Source: Planctomycetaceae bacterium
GTDB lineage: Bacteria; Planctomycetota; Planctomycetia; Planctomycetales; Planctomycetaceae
NCBI GenBank assembly: GCA_016795145.1
Contig: JAEUII010000309.1
Span: 1 to 37,220 of the forward strand
Direction of reading: 5' to 3'
Length of the DNA: 37,220 nucleotides
Shown here: positions 16,290 to 25,288 of the stretch, one piece after another
Numbering within the stretch: the stretch's first letter is position 1
Layout of the letters: each line of letters begins with the position of its first letter
Position numbers and translations under genes: made by a program
Notes under the pieces: model-generated
Told to the model about the DNA's origin: nothing
Seen by the model: the letters and a program-made list of their open reading frames with translations, nothing else
The model's database searches: none

Positions 16290-18032
16290 ATGCGATACTC
16301 GCCCATCACCTGCTCCCAATTGCGCTGCCTGGCAGTTCTGATTGTGCTCACTGTTTGTGACTCATGTCGTGCTTTGGATGACTTGACGGAGGCACGGCGC
16401 AGGATTGCTGAAGTCACCGTCAGAATCCTTTCCGGCGCTGATGTGTGTTCCGGGGTCATTGTTTCACCATCGGGGCACATCCTGACGGTTGCTCATGGTG
16501 TTCACCCGGAGGCGGGACCGGTCCGTGTTGTTTCCGGAACCGGCGATCCGCACGAGGCTACCGTTTTGATTCACGATCAGACTGCCGACGTCGCGTTGCT
16601 CCAGTGCTCGAAAGCTGAAGGCGATAGGCCGCTTGAGTACCTTCCGATGGAACTCAAACAGCCGCTGCAGTCTAATCAGCTCGTTCTTGCATGCGGCTAC
16701 CCGGCGCGCGATCGATCGTTACGTGAAGGGATCCTGCGCACTGGTTCGATTCTGCTGGCCGATGAACAGAATGTTCGAACGACCTGCATGTTGACCGTCG
16801 GGGATTCCGGCGGACCTCTCGTGAATGCCGATGGCCGCCTGATCGGACTTCATCGACAGATTGGCGTGGGGCCTCATGCGAATCTGCACATCCCAGTTAC
16901 GAAGGCAGTTCAGGCAATTCGAACGGCTCTGCCAGACACGGAGCTAGCAAAGCTGGCGGCGTTATCGAAGCAGACTCGATTGCTTCCAGATCATTTGAGT
17001 CTTGCAGATGAACTGCATCAAAAGGTGATGAATCGAACAGTCAGACTCAGCCAGGACGATACCGGGAAGACGGTGGTTCATGGCTTCATGATGTCACACT
17101 CTTTAGTGGTAACGAAACTCAGTGAACTCGATCCGACAAAGCCGATTCGAGTGCATCGGGTTGGAGTTGGTGGGAGCGATATCCAGAATGCGGTGTTGGC
17201 AACAGTACTGCGACGTGATCGCACGATCGATATGGCAGTGTTGAGGTTGGACGAAGAGCTGGCCATTGATGAATCGTCACTGCCGCTGAGTGTGGAGTCG
17301 GGAGTTGTGGGAGATCTTGTGTTCGCGTTCTCCAGCACGACTCACCGAGCCATCACGAATGGTTCGGAGAAACTGGTGCCACTGAACTCATCGAAGGCGC
17401 AGCCGAAGCCACTGCAGGTGATCGCGGGAATTATCGGGCGGGCGGCATTTGATGAGCCTTCGGCAAAGCCTCGCCTTGGCATTGTGCTGGATGAAAAGCA
17501 CAAGACAGGTTCGATGGCCGTTGAGAACGTCCTGCCATCCAGCGCGGCGTCCGAGGCTGGTATCACGGTTGGCGATGTTCTGCTGCAGGCGGATGATCAG
17601 CTTCTTGATTCCCCTGCAGCGCTTGGGCTGATTCTGAAGTCATGGCAACCTGGAGACAGGATGACGCTTCAGATCAGGGTGGCTGCAAATGGAGCCCCGG
17701 ACCGGACCCTGACCAGGAACGTGCAATTGAAGGGCGATCCTTCGAATCAATTTGAGAAGACCGAATTCCTGGATGGTCGAGCTGGTGCGGTGAGTTCGCG
17801 GCGAACTGGTTTTCAGCAGGTCATGCAGATCGACGCGGCCGTCGAGCCAGAAGATTGTGGAACCGTTGTGGTGAGTCCAGACGGAGAACTCATCGGGCTC
17901 GTTATTGCTCGACGATCGCGTGAATCGACGCTTGTGCTTCCCATGGCTACGGTTTCAGAATCGGTTGCCAAAGCGGAGACGTCTGCTGATCATCCAATGA
18001 CTGCTCCGTCTTTGGGGACACCGCAGGAATAA
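16290..18032 (+). CDS. HtrA/trypsin-like secreted serine protease with PDZ and a second degenerate protease domain
   Basis: From ATG 16290 the protein is 580 aa with a signal peptide (LRCLAVLIVLTVCDSCRA, about 11-28). The first trypsin-like domain (about 38-215) carries a full triad: His69 in LTVAHG, Asp100 in TADVALL, Ser173 in GDSGGPL. A second domain (about 240-340) has lost the His (VVTKLSEL) but keeps IDMAVLRL. A PDZ domain follows (about 390-470, RLGIVLD to RMTLQIRV). After it a GTVVVSPDGELIGLVIAR segment resembles the end of a protease fold without the catalytic Ser, as if the PDZ were inserted into the second protease copy. Upstream in-frame codons reach back to 15942, but only this start gives a signal peptide. 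Likely role: periplasmic protein quality control or processing. Confidence 0.85.
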   Translation: MRYSPITCSQLRCLAVLIVLTVCDSCRALDDLTEARRRIAEVTVRILSGADVCSGVIVSPSGHILTVAHGVHPEAGPVRVVSGTGDPHEATVLIHDQTADVALLQCSKAEGDRPLEYLPMELKQPLQSNQLVLACGYPARDRSLREGILRTGSILLADEQNVRTTCMLTVGDSGGPLVNADGRLIGLHRQIGVGPHANLHIPVTKAVQAIRTALPDTELAKLAALSKQTRLLPDHLSLADELHQKVMNRTVRLSQDDTGKTVVHGFMMSHSLVVTKLSELDPTKPIRVHRVGVGGSDIQNAVLATVLRRDRTIDMAVLRLDEELAIDESSLPLSVESGVVGDLVFAFSSTTHRAITNGSEKLVPLNSSKAQPKPLQVIAGIIGRAAFDEPSAKPRLGIVLDEKHKTGSMAVENVLPSSAASEAGITVGDVLLQADDQLLDSPAALGLILKSWQPGDRMTLQIRVAANGAPDRTLTRNVQLKGDPSNQFEKTEFLDGRAGAVSSRRTGFQQVMQIDAAVEPEDCGTVVVSPDGELIGLVIARRSRESTLVLPMATVSESVAKAETSADHPMTAPSLGTPQE

Positions 18033-18056
18033 GCTGGCAGACTGACCCCTCAAACA

Positions 18057-18085
18057 CTGCGGTGAATCGAAACGTCCTGCGGTGA
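18057..18085. promoter_or_regulatory. Two 9-bp direct repeats upstream of the sulfatase gene
   Basis: CTGCGGTGA occurs at 18057-18065 and again at 18077-18085, exactly 20 bp apart (about two helical turns), 54-82 bp upstream of the sulfatase start. This is the geometry of an activator or response-regulator site, but chance cannot be excluded from one locus. Confidence 0.25.
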
Positions 18086-18138
18086 CTGGCAACTTCAAGA
18101 AGACGTGACCTGTTCAAACCATGGAAGTCGGCTGACCT

Positions 18139-19689
18139 ATGAATGAGTGTTCTGGCTTACGTGCTGCTCTTTTGTCTGTCGTGATTCTTCTGATGGCCGG
18201 CGGTTGCCGCGATGTGTTCTGTGCGGAACAACCTCCGAACATCGTGCTGATTCTTGCGGACGATCTCGGGTACGGTGATGTCAGTTGTTACAACGATCAC
18301 GCGGCCGTTAAAACTCCGAATATCGACCGGCTCGCGCGGCAGGGAATGCTGTTCACGGATGCTCACAGTCCAGCCACTGTGTGTACTCCGACTCGATACA
18401 GTCTGATGACGGGGCAAATGGCGTTTCGAGTTCCGAACGGCGGAACGGTTTTCACGGGCGTCGGTGGACCATCACTGATTGCATCGGACAAACTGACTCT
18501 CCCGGAGATGCTGAAGGAGCGAGGCTATTCCACCGCCTGTGTTGGGAAGTGGCATGTCGGGATGACATTCTACGATGCCGATGGGAAGCCCGTTCGAGAC
18601 AACGGCGTCGATGCTATACGACGAGTCGACTTTACTCGCCGCATCGACGGTGGCCCGGTCGATCATGGGTTTCAGTCGTTCTTTGGAACGGCCTGCTGTC
18701 CGACAACCGACTGGCTGTATGCCTTCATTGAAAATGATCGAGTCACCGTTCCGCCGGATGGCCTTGTCGACAAAGCGGCTCTTCCGAAACACCCGTATGC
18801 GAACGACTGTCGACCGGGACTGATTGCCCCCAACTTCCCCATGGAAGAAGTAGATCTGGTATTCCTGGAACGAAGCAGACAGTTTCTTGAACAGCACGTT
18901 CAGAAGTCGCCAGAGCAGCCGTTCTTTCTTTTTCATTCCACACAGGCCGTGCACCTCCCGTCGTTTGCAGCAGCACAGTTTCATGGCAAGTCCAACGCCG
19001 GTCCTCATGGTGATTTTCTGCTGGAGCTGGACTTTGTTGTTGGTCAGTTGATGGAGACTCTGGAACAACTGAAGGTCGCCGACAACACGATTGTGGTCTT
19101 TACCAGCGATAACGGTCCGGAAGTGACGAGTGTTGTTCACATGCGGCAGGATCATCATCACGATGGAGCGCGACCGTGGCGAGGAGTGAAGAGAGATCAG
19201 TGGGAAGGCGGTCACCGAATCCCGTTGATTGTCCGCTGGCCCGGACAGGTTCCCGCCGATCGCCGCAGTGAGCAGCTGACGAGCCTCACAGACATCATGG
19301 CCACCGTGGCGGGCGTCCTGGATTACAAACTTCCGGACACGGCCGCGGAAGACAGCTTCAACATGCTGCCCGCCTGGCGCGACGAGAACCATGCGCCGAT
19401 TCGCCCCTATTTACTGACACAAGCCTTCGCCGGAGCCCGCACGCTCGCCATCCGTCGTGGCAACTGGAAGTTCATCGACCACCCCGGATCCGGCGGCAAT
19501 CGCTACGACGCCAACCCCGAACTCAAGCCCTTTGACTTGCCTGACTCCGCCCCAACCGCGCCGGGACAACTGTACAATTTGTCAGTTGATCCGGATGAGA
19601 GAACAAACCTGTACTTTGAAAATTCTGAAGTCACCAGGGAGCTGAAAACGCTGCTGGAACAGTCGAAATCAACCGGACGCAGCAAGTAA
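18139..19689 (+). CDS. Secreted arylsulfatase (type I, Cys-type)
   Basis: A 516-aa sulfatase that hydrolyses sulfate esters, in planctomycetes typically of algal sulfated polysaccharides. A signal peptide (about 8-29, AALLSVVILLMAGGC...) precedes the alkaline-phosphatase-like fold. NIVLILADDLGYGD (34-47) provides metal ligands Asp41 and Asp42; CTPTR at 82-86 is the C-x-P-x-R signature, whose Cys82 is converted to formylglycine; GKWHVG (about 137-142) and FTSDNGPE provide the remaining active-site groups, and GVKRDQWEGGHRIP is the usual family segment. Length is normal. A Cys within the signal region could be a lipobox, though AGGC is not canonical. A maturase must be supplied from elsewhere. 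It follows the protease on the same strand after 106 bp and may have its own promoter. Confidence 0.93.
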   Translation: MNECSGLRAALLSVVILLMAGGCRDVFCAEQPPNIVLILADDLGYGDVSCYNDHAAVKTPNIDRLARQGMLFTDAHSPATVCTPTRYSLMTGQMAFRVPNGGTVFTGVGGPSLIASDKLTLPEMLKERGYSTACVGKWHVGMTFYDADGKPVRDNGVDAIRRVDFTRRIDGGPVDHGFQSFFGTACCPTTDWLYAFIENDRVTVPPDGLVDKAALPKHPYANDCRPGLIAPNFPMEEVDLVFLERSRQFLEQHVQKSPEQPFFLFHSTQAVHLPSFAAAQFHGKSNAGPHGDFLLELDFVVGQLMETLEQLKVADNTIVVFTSDNGPEVTSVVHMRQDHHHDGARPWRGVKRDQWEGGHRIPLIVRWPGQVPADRRSEQLTSLTDIMATVAGVLDYKLPDTAAEDSFNMLPAWRDENHAPIRPYLLTQAFAGARTLAIRRGNWKFIDHPGSGGNRYDANPELKPFDLPDSAPTAPGQLYNLSVDPDERTNLYFENSEVTRELKTLLEQSKSTGRSK

Positions 19690-19789
19690 CTGTGGCAAAA
19701 TAATTGGCCGCACAGAATCTCCAGGCTCGCTGGATGGACTCATTTCCGCAGGATAGCCCGAACACCCTGGTGTTTCCCTGTTTTCAAAT
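19690..19789. other. Short intergenic region after the sulfatase gene
   Basis: A 100-bp spacer between the sulfatase stop and the -35 element of the Cys-rich gene. I see no stem with a T-run, so sulfatase transcription might continue into the next gene. Confidence 0.3.
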
Positions 19790-19818
19790 TTGACAACCCT
19801 TAGGAGAGCGGGTAGGAA
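19790..19818 (+). promoter_or_regulatory. Candidate promoter of the Cys-rich protein gene
   Basis: TTGACA at 19790-19795 is a perfect -35 consensus. At 17-bp spacing the -10 position is TAGGAA (19813-19818), only 3 of 6. GTAGGAA at 19812-19818 also pairs with TTCCTAC at 19833-19839, a possible leader hairpin. The distance to the start codon is about 40 nt. Confidence 0.4.
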
Positions 19819-19845
19819 TGCCAGTGGTATCTTTCCTACTCAGTT

Positions 19846-19851
19846 GGAGGG
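19846..19851 (+). promoter_or_regulatory. Strong Shine-Dalgarno site (GGAGGG)
   Basis: GGAGGG lies 6 nt before ATG 19858. It is one of the two strongest ribosome sites in the window, where many genes have weak ones, and it fixes the start of the Cys-rich protein. Confidence 0.75.
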
Positions 19852-19857
19852 CTTTCG

Positions 19858-20400
19858 ATGCGTACATTGGCTCGACTGGTATTGTCGCTGGCGTTGCTGT
19901 CACAAATTGTTGCTTCATCTTCTGTTCTTGCTCAGGAAGCGAAGGCTGATCCGCCTAAAGAACCTGTAACTGTTGAATACGTTTGTGCGACTGTTGCGTG
20001 GGCTTGTCCACGTAAGCTGTCGGCGCCATTTGAGGTGAAGGTTCCTGCGGATACAGCGATTGAGGACCTGGACCAGGCAGCGATCGACAAACTGAATCAG
20101 GAACTTCCAGGCTATACCTGTCCGAATTCCACATACGTACCGCGACTCTGCTACATTGAAGAATGGCACCCTTGCCCAACGGTTCGGGCCGAGAAGACAG
20201 GGCAGTGGAAGGTGTTTTGCAGTTACATGTTTTGCAACGGACAGGCAATGGCCTTTGTTGGATCCGGCTGTTGCTATTCGGATGCCGTTCGCAATGCAAA
20301 TTGCATCGCCCAGCGAGAAGCTCATAAGCGATGCACACGCGTTCGTTGCCGCGAATACTGTGACTTGATTGAAAAGCCGTGCTGCACTTGCTGCAACTGA
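19858..20400 (+). CDS. Small secreted cysteine-rich protein of unknown function
   Basis: A 180-aa protein with a clear signal peptide (LARLVLSLALLSQIVASSSVLA, cleavage near residue 25 before QEAKAD). The mature part has 17 cysteines, including three CC pairs (GSGCCYS, KPCCTCCN), and is rich in WxC, PCP and YCD-like patterns. This suggests either a disulfide-locked extracellular fold or a metal-binding protein; the last dozen residues (EKPCCTCCN) look most like a metal clamp. No known domain is recognised. The middle (VPADTAIEDLDQAAIDKLNQELPGY) is an acidic linker-like segment. The gene has a consensus -35, a strong Shine-Dalgarno and its own terminator, so it is probably monocistronic and well expressed. 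Its function is unknown. Confidence 0.85.
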   Translation: MRTLARLVLSLALLSQIVASSSVLAQEAKADPPKEPVTVEYVCATVAWACPRKLSAPFEVKVPADTAIEDLDQAAIDKLNQELPGYTCPNSTYVPRLCYIEEWHPCPTVRAEKTGQWKVFCSYMFCNGQAMAFVGSGCCYSDAVRNANCIAQREAHKRCTRVRCREYCDLIEKPCCTCCN

Positions 20401-20429
20401 ACCCCCTTTGGTTCTGAATGAATGACTTC

Positions 20430-20467
20430 GAGTAGGCCAGTGGTTTCACTGGCCTACTCTTTTTTTT
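20430..20467 (+). terminator. Rho-independent terminator overlapping the convergent kinase gene
   Basis: A perfect 13-bp stem (20430-20442 with 20447-20459) and GTTT loop are followed by eight T (20460-20467). It terminates the plus-strand Cys-rich gene 30 nt after its stop. The right arm and T-run lie inside the minus-strand kinase gene: its stop TAG is 20454-20456, the Glu before it is 20457-20459, and the T-run is read as two Lys codons. There is no T-run on the other side, so it works for the plus strand only. Confidence 0.93.
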
Positions 20468-23400
20468 GTTCGTAGTTGAGTGAATATCGGTGTTTCTCTG
20501 AGTCAGTTAGTGAGCGGGTGAAGAAAGCCCTTGTCTGAATCTCAGGCTCGAGGGAGCGAACTCGTACTTTGTCGTCGCACTGCAATACTGCTCCAGCCTG
20601 TGGTACCTCCGGATTCCAGTCATAGCCAGACTCAAGTCGTGGCACCAGGAAGCTCGTTTGTTCCAACCGAACGGTTTCCCTTTTCTGCTCAAGATCCCAG
20701 CAGCACATCCGATCGGGATGGCTGGTAACCAGTGTGCGACCGTCTGAGAGAAATGCGGCGTGCAGAACTGTATTCAACGGGCCTGCAAGGTTCAGCACTT
20801 CTTCGCCCGTTGTTTTTCGGACGACTAACTCATAGTTCGCATTGATCGCAGCGATCATTTGGCCGTCTGGCGAATCACCAGCCCACATCGCGGTGAGGCC
20901 CTGAGCATCGAACAGAGCTTCGGACGTATCGACACTGATCTTGATGCGTGTCAGTAAGCCCTTTGAATCCGGCAATGAGCCCGCAATCAGCAGGTATACG
21001 CCGTCAGAGGAAAAGTCGATTCCGGAGGCTCCGGGAATGTTGAATGTCTTTGATTCTCTCGTCTGCAGGTCAAGAACCTGAATCACTCCTGTCTGGTCAA
21101 TCGCTGCAACATTTCTGCCGTCATCATCAAACACAATCTGCTTGACGGCGGCATTCAGCAGGATTTTCGGCGTTTCAATGAATCGTCTTTCGTTGACGCC
21201 GGCGAGGTGCAGTTGTCCAGTCGCGACACCAAGTGCCAGCATTGTCCCGTCCGGCGATAACTGGGCGGTCGTGATCTTTTCAGATCCGGTGGTGCGCAGG
21301 ATCTGCTCCTCACCAGTGTTTTTTGTAAAGCCGATCATGCCATCACTGGAAACGGTCACCAGGGTCTCCCCTGTTTTGTCAAAGCCTGCGTAAATAATCC
21401 GAGTTGCATGAGGACAGCTTCGAAATTGAGTGGCACCCTTCTTTGAATCGCAAACCTGTGTCTCGTACCCAATGAATGAGACCGCAAACAGGTCTTCTGT
21501 ACCCGAGACAGAAATCCTCTCCGGAACTTGTGCCAGCATGATCTCCGTCGGTGCGGCTGATTCTTCACCCACAGACCTGATGACCAGCTTCCATGGCTCG
21601 CCTTCCAGCGGATGGGGAATTGATGCAACTGCATTCTTCAGCATACATGATGATCGCGTTCGTTGAGATCCGAGGTCGCGCAGTCGGTTGTTGAGCGGTT
21701 CCCAGAGTTTTTCTCCCGCGTCAGAATTCACATAGACGATTGGCTTTGTTCGATTGACCAGAATGTCGGTCCATGCGCCCGCTTCAGCTTCTGCAACGGT
21801 CTGTCCATCGGAAAGAGAAATACAACGAACAGGCTGAGCGACCTGTGGATGCCAGACGACAATATGATCCGCATCCAGGAAGGCGAGCTGCGAGTATTCA
21901 TTGATAGGAAACTGCTTCGATGGACCTGCCTCATTCCGGTTCCACACATGCATGAATCCTGATTGATCGATCGCCGCGATTCGACTGTCATCGTGACTTA
22001 GCGCTACGGCCAGGACAGGAGAAGCAATCTGCTGCTGCCAGAGTACTGTGCCGGTCATCACATCATACAATCGGCATCGCCCCTGAGCTGTGCTGACAAG
22101 CAGCAACTGCTCGTTGATACTGTGAGCCGTATTCCTGATTTCTTCGCCTTCCAGCCGGAGATGCAGTCGGGATTTTGTTTGAATGTTTGCAAGATACGCA
22201 TCGGCACTCAGAACCCTCTGCAGCAGTCGTGTCCCGTCACCCAGGACGGCCGAATCAGAGTGGATCATCTCTGCCGCATGACGTTCATATTGAAGCCGGC
22301 CTGTGAATACGTCATGCACTCGCCATTCGTGATCTGTCGTTAAGATCGCTGCATCAGTCCGGAATTGCTCACCAAAGAGAGTTCCTTTCAGTTCATCGGC
22401 GAGCCACGTCCCGTCAGGACGAACAAACCTTGTGACGTGAGTTTCGAAACACGACAAGGCAAGTTGTGAGCCATCTTTCGAATACACAGGCCAGTGCGTT
22501 CTTCGAAGTTCCAGGTGGTCTTCTGTTTCTCGTGGAAAAATCTGCTGCCTGTCACCAGATTCAAGGTGCCACAGTCGGATTGTTCCGTCGTTTGCGCACG
22601 TCATGACAGCTGACGAAGCAGAGTGGACACACACATCGAGTACGTCAGCTGTATGTCCTCTTAGTACTGATCGAAGTTGTGCTGTTTCGGAATCAAACAG
22701 ATAGACAGACTTTCCAGCATTAACGACGACAAGCCGTTGGTCCTGCTTAAGGACGACAGATGCGACCGGCTCCGAGACCTGAATCTCTGTGATCGATTGA
22801 AAGTCCTGAGGACTGACGATTGAAACCGTCTTTACACCCTGGCTATACAAGGCGATGAGCCCGGTCCTAGGGCATTCGCAGAACCCCCTCTCTTTCCTCG
22901 TGGGGAATACCTCTTCTGCTTGGCCAGGATCAACAGAGGCAGCGAACAATCGCAGATTCTGAGCATCCCGCACCAGTACTCTTTTGCCTTGATCAGCAAA
23001 TCCGACCTTTGTGGTCCACGGGTCACCTTCAACCTTGATCGGTGGCCGTAGATTTCGCAGAGTTTCCATGTCGCGCACCTGGACGACACCGTCCGCTGAG
23101 AGGGTCAGGGCTTTCTTTCCATCGGCGCTAAGATACGACTGAATGATCAGGCCGGAATCGCCCTTTATCAGCATCTGTGCATTCTGCTCAAGATCGGCCA
23201 CAACCGTATCATCGCCTCGACACAGAATCACTTTGTTCCCAGTTGGCGAAAAGCACGCTTCATCCGCTTCGCGAATCGTCATCCCTTCAAACCGTCGGAC
23301 AAACTTCCCTGTCTTCGCATCATAGAGGCACGGGTTGATGCTCATTTGCTGAAGGCGGCTGCGGCCTTCTTCGCGGGGTGGTTCGGTGGCGGTCAGAACG

Positions 23401-25058
23401 TAGCGACCATCTGGGCTGAAGACAGCGGAGGAGATGGCATCTTTGGAATCGATCGCAACCAGAAGACTTCCATCCTTTGCGTCATGAATGCGACACGATG
23501 GTCCTCCGTCAGACGTTTGACCGAGATATGCACACGTGACGACTCGACTGCCGTCCGGACTGCAGCGGACCATCGATGCGACGCTCGCAGGATATTCATA
23601 GATCGCATATTCATGGCACCGATCCCAGGCTTCCTGAATGGCCTGACGCCGTTCAAGTAATGGGGAACCTTCAGCATTCAAGGCGAGAGCCAGGCTGAGC
23701 CCCGGACTTTTCTCCAGTTGCAACCCGGCATTGGCCAGTGATCGAAGCCCCTCTGAAACCTGCAGTGCCTTTTCCTTCTCCTGCCGCGCTTCCCTCTCAT
23801 TTTCAAATGCGCCGAATAATATGAACGCCGACGCGGTCGACGTCAGCATCGCGCACACGAGTCCTGCGACAACGCCGACCGCCAGCTTCTGGTGGCGTGA
23901 GATCCAGTATTTCACTTTCTTCCACGCGGGCAGAGGCGACGCTTTGACGGGCTGACCCTCCAGAAATCGCTTTAAGTCGTCAGCCATTTCTCCTGCCGTG
24001 GCGTAACGGTCTGCAGGATTCTTCGCCATCGCCGTTTCAAGAATCAGCGACAGGTCCGCGGGAACATCGCGGCAGATCTTCGACAGCGAAGGAGTTGGTC
24101 CGTAAAGGATGGCTTTCAGGATCTGTTCGGATCCCTGCTGATCGTAGGCGGGCCGCAGTGCGATCATTTCAAACAGTGTTGCTCCGAGCGAATAAACGTC
24201 ACTTCGGTGGTCCAGAAAGCTGTGATTTCCCGCTGCCTGCTCAGGACTCATGTATCGATACGTTCCCAGGACAGCTCCGGTTCTGGTGAGTCCCGGGTTC
24301 GTCGAAATATGTGCGAGCCCAAAGTCTGACAGCCAGATCCGCCCGGACTTGTCCAGCATCAGATTGGATGGCTTGATGTCACGATGAATAATGCCCATCT
24401 CATGAGCATGCTGCAGTGCATCGGCAACGTCTGCTCCCAGCTTTGCCACACCGTTGATGACGCGTCGGCCGACTCGCAGCTGACTTCCGCTTCGCTGGAC
24501 AGTGAAGTCCTTCGCTGACCATTCCACACCGGAGTCATGGTCCGATCTGGCAGATCCCCCACCCGATCCTCCTGCCGGGGTCATCGGAGTTGTCTGATCT
24601 CGCTCCTTCGGCTTCGTTGAACCTCCAACTGGATGCTGCTCACTGACCTGATCACGAATCCTTTTCATGATCTGCTGAAGGTTATTGCCCTCAATAAAGT
24701 GCATGGCAATGAAGTGAATCCCTTTGTCTTCACCCACATTGTGAACATGCACGATGTTCTGATGGTTCAGCTTTGCTGCTGCGAGCGCTTCGTTGTGGAA
24801 TCGCTTGACGGAAGTGAGGTCGATCTGCGCGGAGTGCAGCAGCAGCTTCAGAGCAACGCGTCTCTGCAGCGCGATTTCTGTCGCCGCATAGACAATCCCC
24901 ATCCCGCCTCGCCCGATCTCCTGTTCCAGGCGATAACCGGAAATGCGTTCCGGTGCCATTCCGATCCCGCCCTTGCCCTGACCAGGATTGATCTCCGTGT
25001 CGGAAAGAGGATCGTACTCGAATTCGTCGCTGCCACTGTTTGCGTTGCCGGAGTGCAT
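20454..25058 (-). CDS. Ser/Thr protein kinase with transmembrane helix and WD40-like propellers
   Basis: From ATG 25058 the protein is 1534 aa. A Hanks-type kinase domain spans about 41-370: glycine loop GRGGMG (49-54), Lys71 in VALKLL, HRDIKPSN (225-232), DFG (245-247) and SPE (271-273). All catalytic residues are present. A Gly/Ser/Pro-rich insert of about 65 residues sits between the hinge and helix E. A transmembrane helix (about 392-416) follows, then a short coiled coil (ENEREARQEKEKALQ) and about 1100 residues of WD40-like repeats, probably outside the cytoplasm. The last codons lie in the T-run of a convergent terminator. The open frame extends to a TTG at 25115 and an ATG at 25100, but GGAG 8 nt before 25058 and a promoter upstream favour this start. 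Likely a membrane sensor kinase with unknown ligand. Confidence 0.9.
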   Translation of the reverse strand: MHSGNANSGSDEFEYDPLSDTEINPGQGKGGIGMAPERISGYRLEQEIGRGGMGIVYAATEIALQRRVALKLLLHSAQIDLTSVKRFHNEALAAAKLNHQNIVHVHNVGEDKGIHFIAMHFIEGNNLQQIMKRIRDQVSEQHPVGGSTKPKERDQTTPMTPAGGSGGGSARSDHDSGVEWSAKDFTVQRSGSQLRVGRRVINGVAKLGADVADALQHAHEMGIIHRDIKPSNLMLDKSGRIWLSDFGLAHISTNPGLTRTGAVLGTYRYMSPEQAAGNHSFLDHRSDVYSLGATLFEMIALRPAYDQQGSEQILKAILYGPTPSLSKICRDVPADLSLILETAMAKNPADRYATAGEMADDLKRFLEGQPVKASPLPAWKKVKYWISRHQKLAVGVVAGLVCAMLTSTASAFILFGAFENEREARQEKEKALQVSEGLRSLANAGLQLEKSPGLSLALALNAEGSPLLERRQAIQEAWDRCHEYAIYEYPASVASMVRCSPDGSRVVTCAYLGQTSDGGPSCRIHDAKDGSLLVAIDSKDAISSAVFSPDGRYVLTATEPPREEGRSRLQQMSINPCLYDAKTGKFVRRFEGMTIREADEACFSPTGNKVILCRGDDTVVADLEQNAQMLIKGDSGLIIQSYLSADGKKALTLSADGVVQVRDMETLRNLRPPIKVEGDPWTTKVGFADQGKRVLVRDAQNLRLFAASVDPGQAEEVFPTRKERGFCECPRTGLIALYSQGVKTVSIVSPQDFQSITEIQVSEPVASVVLKQDQRLVVVNAGKSVYLFDSETAQLRSVLRGHTADVLDVCVHSASSAVMTCANDGTIRLWHLESGDRQQIFPRETEDHLELRRTHWPVYSKDGSQLALSCFETHVTRFVRPDGTWLADELKGTLFGEQFRTDAAILTTDHEWRVHDVFTGRLQYERHAAEMIHSDSAVLGDGTRLLQRVLSADAYLANIQTKSRLHLRLEGEEIRNTAHSINEQLLLVSTAQGRCRLYDVMTGTVLWQQQIASPVLAVALSHDDSRIAAIDQSGFMHVWNRNEAGPSKQFPINEYSQLAFLDADHIVVWHPQVAQPVRCISLSDGQTVAEAEAGAWTDILVNRTKPIVYVNSDAGEKLWEPLNNRLRDLGSQRTRSSCMLKNAVASIPHPLEGEPWKLVIRSVGEESAAPTEIMLAQVPERISVSGTEDLFAVSFIGYETQVCDSKKGATQFRSCPHATRIIYAGFDKTGETLVTVSSDGMIGFTKNTGEEQILRTTGSEKITTAQLSPDGTMLALGVATGQLHLAGVNERRFIETPKILLNAAVKQIVFDDDGRNVAAIDQTGVIQVLDLQTRESKTFNIPGASGIDFSSDGVYLLIAGSLPDSKGLLTRIKISVDTSEALFDAQGLTAMWAGDSPDGQMIAAINANYELVVRKTTGEEVLNLAGPLNTVLHAAFLSDGRTLVTSHPDRMCCWDLEQKRETVRLEQTSFLVPRLESGYDWNPEVPQAGAVLQCDDKVRVRSLEPEIQTRAFFTRSLTDSEKHRYSLNYEQKKE

Positions 25059-25098
25059 GGGCCAGTCTCCATAGAGGGGGTCACGGCTTGTCACCCAC

Positions 25099-25128
25099 AT
25101 TCTAGCCGACGGCAACAGCGACTGAAAA
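25099..25128 (-). promoter_or_regulatory. Candidate sigma-70 promoter of the kinase gene
   Basis: On the minus strand TTTTCA (25123-25128, 4 of 6) and TAGAAT (25099-25104, 5 of 6) are separated by 18 bp. Transcription would start near 25092, downstream of the two longer candidate start codons, which supports ATG 25058 with a leader of about 34 nt. Confidence 0.5.
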
Positions 25129-25288
25129 GTCCCCTGGTCCCGGAACTACACAGATCCGTGCTTCGACAGCGATGCACCCATGTCCGGCTTCTTGTGCAGG
25201 TCCGAGTCATTTGCGGCAGGCAAGCAGGATGAGCGAGACCTGACAACGCTCCGGAAGACTCGAACGGTCCAGGATATTTCAGTTTTTG

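Noticed and set aside
18472..19392. 306-codon minus-strand frame opposite the sulfatase
   Set aside because: Antisense to a gene with complete sulfatase motifs; composition is shadow-like.
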